Source of the DNA: Lactobacillus sp. 0.1XD8-4
GTDB taxonomy: Bacteria; Bacillota; Bacilli; Lactobacillales; Lactobacillaceae
Direction of reading: 5' to 3'
Length of the DNA stretch: 35,042 nt
Assembly: GCF_009663775.1 (NCBI RefSeq)
Contig: NZ_RDBR01000024.1
Location: forward strand, 1 to 35,042
Shown here: piece after piece, positions 5,323 through 13,209 of the stretch
How positions within the stretch are numbered: the stretch's first letter is position 1
Layout of the letters: the number at the start of each line of letters is the position of its first letter
Translations under genes and position numbers: made by a program
The notes under the pieces: generated by a model
What the model was told of the DNA's origin: nothing
The model's database searches: none
What the model saw: only the letters and a program-made list of their open reading frames with translations

Positions 5323-5508
5323 ATGACGTTATCAGATGCAAGGAAGCGGGCTAATCTTAAATACTTAAAAAATAACCCAAATAAGCGCCGTACATATCAA
5401 TATAGATCAAATGCGAAAACCTTTATAAAGAAGCACGCAACAATAGACGACTTGAACGAACTGGAAAAGCTTATACATATCAGACGAGAAGAACTAAACA
5501 AGCAATAG
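5323..5508 (+). CDS. Small basic helical protein, family member 3 of 3
   Basis: ATG 5323 with a strong SD AAGGAGGG (5309-5316). An in-frame GTG 25 codons upstream lies inside the preceding terminator and is rejected. 61 residues: basic N-terminus (A-R-K-R-A-N-L-K-Y), N-N-P-N-K-R-R, then S-N-A-K-T-F-I-K-K-H-A-T and a D-L-N-E-L-E-K-L-I helix. F-I-K-K-x-A-T and the E-L-x-x-L-I helix match the 1943-2155 protein closely, and N-P-x-x-R plus the helix match 2217-2453. It sits between two terminators, so it is probably a single-gene unit. Function unknown. Confidence 0.7.
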   Translation: MTLSDARKRANLKYLKNNPNKRRTYQYRSNAKTFIKKHATIDDLNELEKLIHIRREELNKQ

Positions 5509-5527
5509 AATACTATTATTTATATAT

Positions 5528-5563
5528 GCCATCTATCTATTAATTAGGTAGGTGGCTTTTTTT
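5528..5563 (+). terminator. Intrinsic terminator after the 61-aa gene
   Basis: GCCATCTATCTA (5528-5539) pairs with TAGGTAGGTGGC (5545-5556) through several G-T pairs; a run of seven T follows. Confidence 0.75.
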
Positions 5564-5648
5564 GTTTTAAATCCTCGCGGAAAAAATGCGGAAAAATAAA
5601 GGGGCTTTTAGTGTTATATTGATATTGTCGAAATAAACGAATTAATAA

Positions 5649-5677
5649 GGTGTTACCTCAAACGGTAGCGCCTTTTT
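5649..5677 (+). terminator. Intrinsic terminator upstream of HNH
   Basis: GGTGTTACC (5649-5657) pairs with GGTAGCGCC (5664-5672), with G-T pairs, then TTTTT. A second hairpin follows (CTTGCT 5685-5690 with AGCAAG 5728-5733, enclosing TATTGC/GCAATA). No gene lies in 5509-5781. Confidence 0.65.
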
Positions 5678-5781
5678 ATTTTGGCTTGCTTTATATTGCG
5701 ATGTGATGACGTATAAGGCAATACAGTAGCAAGTTAACAGAAAAGGTTAATAACTCAATTAAAGCGTTAGAAGGTGAGTAG

Positions 5782-6114
5782 ATGGGCCGTAAGTATACAG
5801 ATAACTATAACGCATTTTACCATTCGAAAGAGTGGCAAGCAGTAAGGCAACAAGTGTTACAGCGTGATAATTATTTATGTCAGGTATGTAAGCGAGCGGG
5901 ACGAATAACACCAGCCACAACAGTACATCATATTAAAGCAGTAAGGGTTGACTATAGCAAACGGCTAGACCTTAACAACTTAGAGACTATCTGTAAAGCT
6001 TGTCACAATGCCGAGCACAACGAACGTACAAAGTCGCTACATGATAAGCGGACCAAACTAAAAGCCGAAAAGAACAGCGATATTTTTACGTTCAAGGCTA
6101 ATCCGGAGCTTTAA
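5782..6114 (+). CDS. HNH homing-type endonuclease (packaging-associated)
   Basis: 110 residues from ATG 5782 (SD GAAGGTGAG, 5770-5778). The HNH/zinc-finger core is complete: C33-x2-C36, the H49-H50 pair (V-H-H-I-K), N65-N66 in the L-D-L-N-N-L motif, C71-x2-C74-H75 and H79. In HK97-like cos phages a gene of this type sits next to terS and its product works with the terminase in cleavage of cos during packaging (known of the family). Its position 318 bases before terS fits that role. The basic C-terminal tail may contact DNA. Confidence 0.9.
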   Translation: MGRKYTDNYNAFYHSKEWQAVRQQVLQRDNYLCQVCKRAGRITPATTVHHIKAVRVDYSKRLDLNNLETICKACHNAEHNERTKSLHDKRTKLKAEKNSDIFTFKANPEL

Positions 6115-6189
6115 ACCCAAAACGCACATGCCTATAAACGCCGTCACAGCAACGATTAAAACAGTCTGAAAGTAAAAATAAATAATTTT

Positions 6190-6300
6190 CGTGTGCAAAA
6201 AGCGCAAATACAAGCCCCCCACCCCTAAAAAATAGAAAATTTTAAAATCATGGGAGCGGTGCCATGCCTTACTTTGCAAAAAACTCGTTTTTCAAAATTT
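6190..6300. other. Candidate cos (packaging) region
   Basis: 6115-6431 holds no gene. Within it, short GC-rich blocks (a CCCCCC run near 6214 and GGGAGCGGTGCC near 6251) stand out in very AT-rich sequence. In HNH-terS phages of this type the cos site lies in exactly this gap. No overhang sequence can be proven from the sequence alone. Confidence 0.35.
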
Positions 6301-6316
6301 TTTGCACACAAAAAAG

Positions 6317-6348
6317 CGGACACCCATTACTGGATGTCCGTTAATTTT
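6317..6348 (+). terminator. Terminator-like hairpin before terS
   Basis: CGGACACCC pairs with GGATGTCCG (within 6317-6340, one mismatch) and is followed by TTAATTTT. It could end the HNH transcript or form part of the cos/packaging structure. Confidence 0.5.
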
Positions 6349-6431
6349 GACCACTCATATTTCAACTAAATCATAACATAACTAAAAATAGCGTCAAGCG
6401 CTAAATTTCGGCGAAAGGAGGAATTTTTGAT

Positions 6432-6890
6432 ATGCCACAACCAGCTAAAAATGTTCTGCAATTAGTTGCCAATGGAAACTATAATCACAAGCCCAAAGAT
6501 GAACTCAAACGGCGTGCAAAAAATGAGCAAAAATTAAAAGTTTCTGCTGAACACATGAATCCACCATCTTATCTTGATGCTGGAGCTAAAAAACAATTTC
6601 GAGCAATTATTAAGCTGTTTAAGGATACCGATTTATTAAATGAGGCGGATATTGATGAAATTGCACGTTATTGTGACTTAACTAAAGAATACAAGTCGTG
6701 TAACGCACGTCTAAAAAGAAATGGGCGATTTGTAGAAGGCAAGCCTAATCCTGATTTGCGACTAAAACTTCAAATTTCGGCTGAACTAGATAAGTTAGCT
6801 AAGAACTTAGGGCTCAATCCAGCAGCACGTGCATCTTTAGCTATTAATATGACAGATGATCAAAAACAAGATGATGACGATGACTTCTAA
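6432..6890 (+). CDS. terS: Terminase small subunit (P27 family)
   Basis: 152 residues; ATG 6432 after a strong SD (AAAGGAGG, 6415-6422). The P27 family hallmarks are a basic N-terminal helical DNA-recognition part, a central helix region (about residues 45-100) and the C-terminal L-N-P-A-A-R-A-S-L motif (about 131-139), followed by an acidic tail of Asp residues. The protein recognises phage DNA at cos and recruits the large subunit. Its 3' end overlaps the large subunit gene by 35 bases, so the two are translationally coupled. Confidence 0.9.
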   Translation: MPQPAKNVLQLVANGNYNHKPKDELKRRAKNEQKLKVSAEHMNPPSYLDAGAKKQFRAIIKLFKDTDLLNEADIDEIARYCDLTKEYKSCNARLKRNGRFVEGKPNPDLRLKLQISAELDKLAKNLGLNPAARASLAINMTDDQKQDDDDDF

Positions 6891-8670
6891 TATTTTAAAA
6901 GAAAATCCGCTTAATCTTGATTACACAGGGCTTACCAACTGGGTTCAAGCTTATATGAACAACGAACGATCACTGGGACATGTGCTAGAAGCACCATCAC
7001 CAGCTTTATTGACCACGATTTATGCGCAAGCAGTGGTAAATAATGACATTATAGCCAGTAAATGGGTGAAATTAGCGTGTGAGCGACATTTAAGAGACCT
7101 TGAACGTTCTAAAAATGATCCCGATTATCCTTGGACTTTTGATGAAGAAAAAGGTTGGCGACCTATTCGTTTTATCGAAAAGAAATGTCATCCGACTAAA
7201 GGCAATTTTGATCACTTAGTAATGCAACCATGGCAGCACTTTGTTGTTGGCTCAATGTTCGGTTGGGTTAATAAGCATACAGGAGTAAGACGCTTTCGTG
7301 AGAGTCTTATTTTTGTTGGTCGTAAGAACGGAAAAACTGAGCTGGAGTCTGGTTTGGCCGACTATATGGCAGGATTTGATGGTGAAAATGGTCCAAATGT
7401 TTACTTTTTAGCTAATTCACAGCAACAATCACGCCTATTGTTTGAGGGCTCTCGAACCATGATTCAAAAATCTCCTTGGTTATCTGATCGTTTTGTTCCC
7501 AACCGAAGCGAAATTAGATACCCGAAAACTGGTGGAAAGATCATGGCGATGTCTGCTGAAAAGAGCAATAAAGATGGTGAGAACGTCCATTTTGCCGTGT
7601 TCGATGAAATTCACGAATATCAAGATTATTCTTTGATTAACGTCATGAAAAATTCTCGAGGAACACGGACACAGCCGTTAATTGTCTATATTACAACGGC
7701 TGGTTACGTTTTAGACGGTCCGTTGGTAGATATGGTTGATCAAGGACACGATACATTAAGCAATTATGAAAATGACATTGATGAACGTACATTTTACTAC
7801 TTAGCGTGCCTTGATAACAAAGAAGAAGTTAATGATTCAACCAAGTGGGTTAAAGCTAATCCCAACATTGGTTTAATGCAATTAGCTGATATGATTAGTG
7901 ACTTCAAAAATGATCGCCGTGTTCCTGCTAGATTTGCTGATTGGTTAACTAAACGATTTAATATCTTCTCGGAAGTTGATGAATTAAGCTTCATAACTCC
8001 TGAAATACTACAAAAAAATAAGCGTCACCTTGATTTGAAGGAACTTTTAGGTCGTGAATGCGTAGGTGGATATGATCTATCAGATACTGAGGACTTCACT
8101 TCCGCATGCTTAGAATTTCCTTTAGATGATGGTGGCGTTTTTATATTGGAACATTCGTGGATTCCACACGCTCGGTATGAACGCGACAAGAATCCAGAAC
8201 GAATTAGGAAGTGGGAACATGATGGGGATATCACAGTTATTCCTGGAGATTATGTCGATTATTCATACGTGCTTGATTGGTTCAAAGAACAAGCAGAAAA
8301 ATACAACATTGTAATGATCAGATATGATCCCGCAAAAGCAATTCGACTTAATAAAGAGCTAATCGAAGCGGGATTTGAAACAGATCTGGTTCGGCAAGGA
8401 TTTTTTACCCTTGGTGGTCCGTTGCAAAATTTCAAAGAACTTCTTTTAGACGGGAAGGTCGTATTTAATGAGCAATCAATGTTTAAGTGGTACCTAAATA
8501 ACGTCCATCTCCGCCAAGATCGTAATGATAATTGGTTGCCTACAAAGACATCACAATCACGAAAAATTGATGGATTTGCGGCAGCACTAGATGCACATGT
8601 TTCAGTGATTGATATGTTAGTAGAACCAACTTATGACGGTCCGGTCTCAACGTTTATTTCATTCAAGTAG
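6856..8670 (+). CDS. terL: Terminase large subunit
   Basis: 604 residues from ATG 6856; ATGs at 6871, 6874 and 6880 are alternative starts and none has a clear SD, in line with coupling to terS. The ATPase domain has a Walker A-like G-R-K-N-G-K-T at about residue 155 and Walker B F-A-V-F-D-E at about 246-251 followed by I-H-E-Y. The RNase H-like nuclease domain begins near residue 405 with G-Y-D-L-S-D-T-E-D. This fits the HK97-type (Terminase_1) large subunit. It drives ATP-dependent DNA packaging into the prohead and cuts the concatemer. Full length for the family. Confidence 0.95.
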   Translation: MIKNKMMTMTSNILKENPLNLDYTGLTNWVQAYMNNERSLGHVLEAPSPALLTTIYAQAVVNNDIIASKWVKLACERHLRDLERSKNDPDYPWTFDEEKGWRPIRFIEKKCHPTKGNFDHLVMQPWQHFVVGSMFGWVNKHTGVRRFRESLIFVGRKNGKTELESGLADYMAGFDGENGPNVYFLANSQQQSRLLFEGSRTMIQKSPWLSDRFVPNRSEIRYPKTGGKIMAMSAEKSNKDGENVHFAVFDEIHEYQDYSLINVMKNSRGTRTQPLIVYITTAGYVLDGPLVDMVDQGHDTLSNYENDIDERTFYYLACLDNKEEVNDSTKWVKANPNIGLMQLADMISDFKNDRRVPARFADWLTKRFNIFSEVDELSFITPEILQKNKRHLDLKELLGRECVGGYDLSDTEDFTSACLEFPLDDGGVFILEHSWIPHARYERDKNPERIRKWEHDGDITVIPGDYVDYSYVLDWFKEQAEKYNIVMIRYDPAKAIRLNKELIEAGFETDLVRQGFFTLGGPLQNFKELLLDGKVVFNEQSMFKWYLNNVHLRQDRNDNWLPTKTSQSRKIDGFAAALDAHVSVIDMLVEPTYDGPVSTFISFK

Positions 8671-8678
8671 GTGAAGAA

Positions 8679-8876
8679 ATGAAATTATTAGTATGGTTTG
8701 CCGTTGCTTTAACGGCTTTTTTATTTAGTGCAAAGTTAGCTGGGCTAGTCACTTGCTCATGGTTAGTGATTTTTACACCTTTGATTATTGTTCTTGGACT
8801 ATGGTTTTTATTTTTGCTAATGGTATTTGCAATTATTGGTATTTATGCCTTAGTTGCAATGATGAGGGAAAAGTAA
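8679..8876 (+). CDS. Small two-TM membrane protein between terL and portal
   Basis: 65 residues; ATG 8679 after GTAGGTGAAG. It consists almost entirely of two hydrophobic segments (about 3-30 and 32-58) ending in R-E-K. Small membrane proteins in this spot are common in Lactobacillus-type phages, but no function is established that I can name. The placement inside the packaging operon suggests late expression. It could influence membrane potential or lysis timing; that is speculation. Confidence 0.75.
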   Translation: MKLLVWFAVALTAFLFSAKLAGLVTCSWLVIFTPLIIVLGLWFLFLLMVFAIIGIYALVAMMREK

Positions 8877-8908
8877 GTTAACTGAATTAGCGGAAAGGAG
8901 GTGCAAAT

Positions 8909-10243
8909 ATGGGATTTTGGAATAACGTAAAACATTTATTTTCGACTGATCCACAGCAAAAGGCAAGTTCTGGTGATTGGGAAGGGCAAGGCTTTCATTT
9001 TAGTAACTGGGCTAACAGTAACTTTTTTGGAACTCATAACAATATATTGCGCAATAATGAAGAAGTCTTTGGAGTTATTAGTCGTTTAGCTAACACGTTA
9101 TCAAGTTTGCCGATCCATGAATACAAGGAATACGACCAAATCAACACTCCTGCATCTGATTTATTGCATGGTGAAGCTAATCCTTCGATGTCAGCATTCC
9201 AACTCATTAATCAATTAGAAGTATCGCGGAATACGGACGGGAATGCTTATGCATGGATTGAACGTGACGATAATGGTGCCCCAATTAATTTGTGGCCAAT
9301 TGATCCGGGTGCAATTACTGTTAAACGAAATGTTGATGACAATTCTATTTGGTATGACGTTAACAGCACAGAGTACCATTTCTTAGTCTTTAATACCGAT
9401 ATTATTCACGTCAAACACATTACCCCATTAACGGGGACACTTGGTATTTCGCCATTGGATGTGTTAAAAGGACCATTAAAGTTCAAAAAAGCAGTTGAAG
9501 ACTTCTCGTTAAACGAAATGGATAAAAAAGATGCATATATCATTCAATATGATCGTTCGGTTAGTCCTGATAATCGACAAGCGTTAATTAATGATTTTAG
9601 ACGAATGATTACAGAAAACGGTGGGGCAGTCGTCCAAGAAAAAGGGTTTGAGATCAATCGTTTTGATAGTAACTTCCAACCAAGTGATCTATCAACAACG
9701 AACTCAATCACTCGTTCAAGGGTAGCGACTGCCTTTAATGTACCCTTATCATTTTTGAATGAATCACTGGAGAGTGGCAACGGAAAGTCAAATGAACAAG
9801 TCATGCTGCAATTTGTTGAAATGACGTTAATTCCAATTGTGACGCAATACGAATCGGAGTTTAACCGTAAGTTGCTTAGTAATATGGAACGATCACAAGG
9901 AATCTATTTCAAGTTCAACATTAACGGTTTGCTTCGTGGTGATACCTCTTCACGGACAGCGTTCTACCAAACGCTGATTCGGAATGGGATTGCATCTGCT
10001 AACGATTTACGAAAATTGGAAGAATTACCTCCATCAGACGCTAAAAATGCGGATAAATTATGGATTACTGGTGATTTATACCCAATTGATACGGATATTG
10101 CAGATCGTAACAGCAAAAAAGGCACCTTGAAAGGAGGTGACAATGATGCCACAGACAACAGTGATTCCCAAATATCTGACAGTAAAGCAGGAAAGCAAGC
10201 AGAAAACAGCGTCAATGTATATCGACGGCGAAATCGTAACTGA
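8909..10243 (+). CDS. Portal protein (HK97 family)
   Basis: 444 residues; ATG 8909 with SD AAAGGAGGTG (8894-8903). The N-terminal N-N-E-E-V-F-G-V-I-S-R-L-A segment (about residues 49-62), L-I-N-Q-L-E-V-S-R-N-T-D-G-N-A-Y-A-W-I and the later N-G-K-S-N-E-Q-V region are typical of HK97-type portals. The protein forms the dodecameric DNA entry ring and anchors head and tail. The C-terminal tail (last ~35 residues) is low complexity and charged. It shares DNA with the start of the protease gene, read in another frame, for about 100 bases, which is long for a phage overlap. Confidence 0.93.
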   Translation: MGFWNNVKHLFSTDPQQKASSGDWEGQGFHFSNWANSNFFGTHNNILRNNEEVFGVISRLANTLSSLPIHEYKEYDQINTPASDLLHGEANPSMSAFQLINQLEVSRNTDGNAYAWIERDDNGAPINLWPIDPGAITVKRNVDDNSIWYDVNSTEYHFLVFNTDIIHVKHITPLTGTLGISPLDVLKGPLKFKKAVEDFSLNEMDKKDAYIIQYDRSVSPDNRQALINDFRRMITENGGAVVQEKGFEINRFDSNFQPSDLSTTNSITRSRVATAFNVPLSFLNESLESGNGKSNEQVMLQFVEMTLIPIVTQYESEFNRKLLSNMERSQGIYFKFNINGLLRGDTSSRTAFYQTLIRNGIASANDLRKLEELPPSDAKNADKLWITGDLYPIDTDIADRNSKKGTLKGGDNDATDNSDSQISDSKAGKQAENSVNVYRRRNRN

Positions 10244-10940
10244 CGAATATTACGACACTGATACCTCTGCGGCAGGTTTCCGGGATGCATTAAAAGATCT
10301 GGGTGATGTAAAGACAATTAATTTACATATTAATTCGCCAGGCGGTTCTGTTTTTGAGGGGATCGCTATTTATAACATGTTGAAACAGAATAAAGCGCAC
10401 ATAAACGTCTATGTAGATGGTTTAGCGGCGTCAATAGCAAGCGTTATCGCAATGAGCGGTGACGCTATTTTTATGCCCTCAAATTCAATGTTAATGATTC
10501 ATAACCCTTGGACGATGGCAGTCGGAAATGCTTCTGAATTACGCAAGCAAGCGGACGATCTCGACAAAATTACTGAATCAAGTATTCAAACGTATCTCGA
10601 TACAGCAGGTGACAAGCTCGATGAAACCACTTTACGTCAATTAATGGATGACGAGACGTGGTTAACAGCTAAAGAAGCCGTTGACTACGGGCTTGCAACA
10701 GAAGTTATTGAGCCTAATAAGGCTGCTGCTTCGATTAGCAAAAATTTTGCTCAACGTTATCGGCACGTCCCTGAACAGCTTATTCAAGCTTCTATTCAAA
10801 AACAACAAGCAAAGGTTCAAGAAGACGATGAAGTATTTCGTAAGCAACTTCTTGAACGGTACCAGAACAACTTAAAGGCAATTAATAACGAATTGCAAAC
10901 AATGAAGGAGGAACAAACACATGAATTTTTATCAAATTAA
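10143..10940 (+). CDS. Prohead protease (ClpP/S14 type)
   Basis: 265 residues from ATG 10143 (ATG 10146 has better spacing from AAGGAGG at 10131-10137 and is equally possible; the GTG at 10137 lies in the SD). The ClpP-like fold is clear: I-N-S-P-G-G-S-V oxyanion strand (63-70), catalytic Ser97 in G-L-A-A-S-I-A-S, and catalytic His120 in M-L-M-I-H-N-P-W. It cleaves the capsid scaffolding segment during maturation. It overlaps the portal gene 3' end by about 100 bases and the capsid gene start by 20. Confidence 0.93.
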   Translation: MMPQTTVIPKYLTVKQESKQKTASMYIDGEIVTDEYYDTDTSAAGFRDALKDLGDVKTINLHINSPGGSVFEGIAIYNMLKQNKAHINVYVDGLAASIASVIAMSGDAIFMPSNSMLMIHNPWTMAVGNASELRKQADDLDKITESSIQTYLDTAGDKLDETTLRQLMDDETWLTAKEAVDYGLATEVIEPNKAAASISKNFAQRYRHVPEQLIQASIQKQQAKVQEDDEVFRKQLLERYQNNLKAINNELQTMKEEQTHEFLSN

Positions 10941-12057
10941 GAAAAACGCAATGGACATGGGGGATGAAGTTCGCCAAGCCAATGAAAAATTAAACGAAAT
11001 GCTTGCTAACCCGCAAACCCCAACGGAAGATATTAAGGCTCAACAAAAGGTCGTTGATTCTGCTCAAGAACGTTATGAGGTTGCTCGTAAGCAAATGGAA
11101 AAGGCAGAAGCAGAGGCTAAGAAGAAGTTAAAACCTAATAGTGAACCAAGTCAATTATCTGAAAAGGAAAAGCGTGCGAAGGCATTTGCCCAATTAGTTC
11201 GTAATACTATGGCAAAGCAAGCTGTACCAGTATCTGTATACCAAGCCTTAGGTGATGATGATTCAACTGGTGGTAACAAGTTCTTACCTAAGACTGTCTC
11301 AACCGATATTATTACAGGACCACAAGAACATAATCCATTACGTGATATTTCAACCGTTACTCAAATTACTAATCTAGAAATTCCTCGACTTTCATTCACT
11401 TTAGATGATGATGGATTTATTGCAGATGGTGACACTGCTAAGGAAATTCAAGCTAAGGGTGACACTGTTCAATTTACCCGTAACAAGTTCAAAGTTAAGG
11501 TTGGACTTTCTGAAACTGTATTGCTTGGCTCAGACGCTAACTTAACAGCTTACGTGGAACAAGAACTTACTAACGGTGTTACTCGGAAGGAACGTAATGT
11601 AGCTTTTGCTGTTAACCCAACTAAAGCTAATGAAAAGCACATGTCATTCTATGATGATACTGTCGGTATCAAGAAGGTAACTGGTTCTGATCTTTATGAT
11701 GCTATTACTAATGCGGTTGCTGATCTTCACGAAGATTACCGTGAAAATGCAACTATTGTAATGGCGTACAAAGATTACTTGAAGATCATTAAGACTCTTG
11801 CCAACGGTTCTAACACTTTATATGGTGCACAACCATCAGCTGTTTTAGGTAAGCCAGTAGTATTTACTGATGCAGCAACTAAACCTGTTGTTGGTGACTT
11901 CTCATACAGTCAATACAATTATGATATCAATACCATTTATGACCAAGATAAGGATGTAGATACAGGTATTGAAAAGTTTGTTTTAACTGCTTGGATGGAT
12001 CATCAAATCAAGCTTTCAAGTGCATTCCGTATTGCTGACGTACAGGCGTCAAAATAA
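10921..12057 (+). CDS. Major capsid protein (HK97 fold)
   Basis: 378 residues; ATG 10921 with SD AAGGAGG (10905-10911) inside the end of the protease gene. Residues 1-85 form a charged coiled coil, the delta/scaffolding segment expected to be removed by the protease. Then comes the HK97 core with a P-x-x-V-S-T-D-I-I entry, F-T-R-N-K-F-K-V-K-V and D-V-D-T-G-I-E. The gene stops at TAA 12055, but an open -1 frame continues without any start codon to 12383. A slippery A-AAA and a stable hairpin lie at the stop. A longer isoform of about 487 residues is therefore likely (see next features). Confidence 0.95.
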   Translation: MNFYQIKKNAMDMGDEVRQANEKLNEMLANPQTPTEDIKAQQKVVDSAQERYEVARKQMEKAEAEAKKKLKPNSEPSQLSEKEKRAKAFAQLVRNTMAKQAVPVSVYQALGDDDSTGGNKFLPKTVSTDIITGPQEHNPLRDISTVTQITNLEIPRLSFTLDDDGFIADGDTAKEIQAKGDTVQFTRNKFKVKVGLSETVLLGSDANLTAYVEQELTNGVTRKERNVAFAVNPTKANEKHMSFYDDTVGIKKVTGSDLYDAITNAVADLHEDYRENATIVMAYKDYLKIIKTLANGSNTLYGAQPSAVLGKPVVFTDAATKPVVGDFSYSQYNYDINTIYDQDKDVDTGIEKFVLTAWMDHQIKLSSAFRIADVQASK

Positions 12058-12083
12058 CTTCCCCATCCGGTGATGATGGGAAG
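12051..12083 (+). promoter_or_regulatory. -1 frameshift signal at the capsid stop codon
   Basis: The tetramer A-AAA (12051-12054) lies directly before TAA. Lys-tRNA on AAA can re-pair one base back. CCCATC (12062-12067) then pairs with GATGGG (12075-12080), extended by CTT/AAG around a bulged C, to give a hairpin seven bases downstream. The heptamer is not a perfect X-XXY-YYZ (it is G-TCA-AAA), so efficiency may be modest. Confidence 0.7.
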
Positions 12084-12383
12084 AATGCAACTCCATCAAC
12101 GCCGAAAACAGGTGGGGACACAAATGAGAGTCAAAACAAACCTGCATCTAGTGCTGTAGCAAGTTCAGCTCCATCAAGCTCTGCTACAAGCACTAGTTCT
12201 TCAACTGATAAGCCAGCTACTTCCGCACAACCGGCAGTAGCTGATACTTTCAATCCTAATGGAGATGTAAAACCAACTGAAGATCAAACTATTCCAGAAA
12301 TTAAGGCCTACTTAGATGCACATAAGATTAGTTATGCGTCATCTGCAAGTAAACCTGACTTATTAGCATTGGTTAATAAGTAG
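12054..12383 (+). CDS. Frameshift extension of the capsid protein: Ser/Ala/Pro linker plus HeH-like domain
   Basis: Read in the -1 frame from ATA at 12054 the DNA gives 109 residues and stops at TAG 12381. There is no start codon with SD in this stretch, so it can only be expressed as a fusion. Residues 1-8 are I-T-S-P-S-G-D-D; about 20-65 are Ser/Ala/Thr/Pro-rich; about 78-109 read T-I-P-E-I-K-A-Y-L-D-A-H-K-I ... K-P-D-L-L-A-L-V, the pattern of the HeH/LEM-like domain (helix, short loop, helix with K-x-D/E-L-L-x-L-V). Extended capsid isoforms made by frameshifting are known in Lactobacillus phage A2. A surface-displayed domain on a few capsid copies is inferred. Confidence 0.8.
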   Translation: MTSPSGDDGKNATPSTPKTGGDTNESQNKPASSAVASSAPSSSATSTSSSTDKPATSAQPAVADTFNPNGDVKPTEDQTIPEIKAYLDAHKISYASSASKPDLLALVNK

Positions 12384-12404
12384 CAATAAAAGGTGGTGAT
12401 ATAT

Positions 12405-12860
12405 ATGTCAATCGAATTATTAAAGAATACAGTAAGCGATGATGATCTGGGCCAAGTTAAAACTTCTCTTCGACTAGAACATGATATGGAAAGCGATAAT
12501 GTGCTGTTAAAAATGCTTATTAAGGCAGCTCGACGGGATATTATCGGCCAAGTAGGTGAACGTATTGATGATTTTTTTGATGATAACGAGGTATTTAATG
12601 CCGCTGTTATTCTTGAAGTTTCTTATCTTTATAACCATCGAAGCGCTACTAGTGAACAGCAAACTTATGAAGTCCCGATGGCGCTGTATTCATTAATTAA
12701 TTCAATGAAAGATGATTATCGCTACCAAATTGCTAAGAAAGATGGTTGGTTAGATGATTATACTTCTGGTATTGCAGACGTCGAGAGTAGTAATGAAACA
12801 GCGGCAGGTTCCAACCAGAACGAAGATAATCTAACTGTAAAGGATGAACACAATGGTTAA
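12405..12860 (+). CDS. Head-tail connector (adaptor, gp6-like)
   Basis: 151 residues from ATG 12405; the GTG at 12393 lies inside the SD (AAAGGTGG, 12389-12396). The start L-L-K-N-T-V-S-D-D-D-L-G-Q-V-K-T-S-L-R-L followed by an L-L-K-M-L-I-K-A-A helix, Y-x-x-R and a short hydrophobic L-I-N-S-M-K helix is the pattern of the phage DNA-packaging/head-tail connector family placed right after the capsid. The C-terminus (about 128-151) is acidic and disordered. It sits under the portal ring in the neck. Confidence 0.85.
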   Translation: MSIELLKNTVSDDDLGQVKTSLRLEHDMESDNVLLKMLIKAARRDIIGQVGERIDDFFDDNEVFNAAVILEVSYLYNHRSATSEQQTYEVPMALYSLINSMKDDYRYQIAKKDGWLDDYTSGIADVESSNETAAGSNQNEDNLTVKDEHNG

Positions 12861-13209
12861 AAACGTGAATGTAGCAAGGATGCGTTACCGTTTGGAATTT
12901 GGTATTGACGAACCCACCGGAAAGAAAAATCCAAATACGGGGAAGTCAATTAAAGGCTTCAACCCACACTTTAGCAGATACGCCGGGTTATGGACATTAA
13001 GTGCCAATCAAGCGATTACGTTGGCAGGGGCGCATATCAAGGAGGCTGTTGTGTTCTTTGTTCGTCACGACTTAAAAATCACGAGTAATTACAAAATCCG
13101 TAAAGGAGACGAAATCTTTATTATTGATAACATTTCTTATGATGACGGTCTGAGCACTGATGGATTTGATTTAATTACTTGTCATAGAAAGGTTATTGAT
13201 CATGGCTGA
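12853..13209 (+). CDS. Head closure protein (head-tail joining)
   Basis: 118 residues from ATG 12853; the in-frame ATG at 12844 overlaps the SD (AAAGGA) and is less likely. Beta-rich, with R-M-R-Y-R-L-E-F-G near the start, a loop of G-K-K-N-P-N-T-G-K-S, W-T-L-S-A-N-Q-A, and K-G-D-E-I-F-I-I-D-N. This pattern, size and position match the SPP1 gp16-like stopper family that closes the head exit channel. It overlaps the adaptor gene by 8 bases. Confidence 0.8.
   Translation: MVKNVNVARMRYRLEFGIDEPTGKKNPNTGKSIKGFNPHFSRYAGLWTLSANQAITLAGAHIKEAVVFFVRHDLKITSNYKIRKGDEIFIIDNISYDDGLSTDGFDLITCHRKVIDHG

Noticed and set aside
6058-6279. Minus-strand 73-codon frame between HNH and terS
   Set aside because: No SD, overlaps the HNH gene end, and odd composition; probably chance.
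12058-12383. Stretch after the capsid stop as a separate small gene or a decayed pseudogene
   Set aside because: It has no start codon with an SD, yet the -1 frame is fully open and ends with a folded-looking domain; a frameshift extension explains it better.
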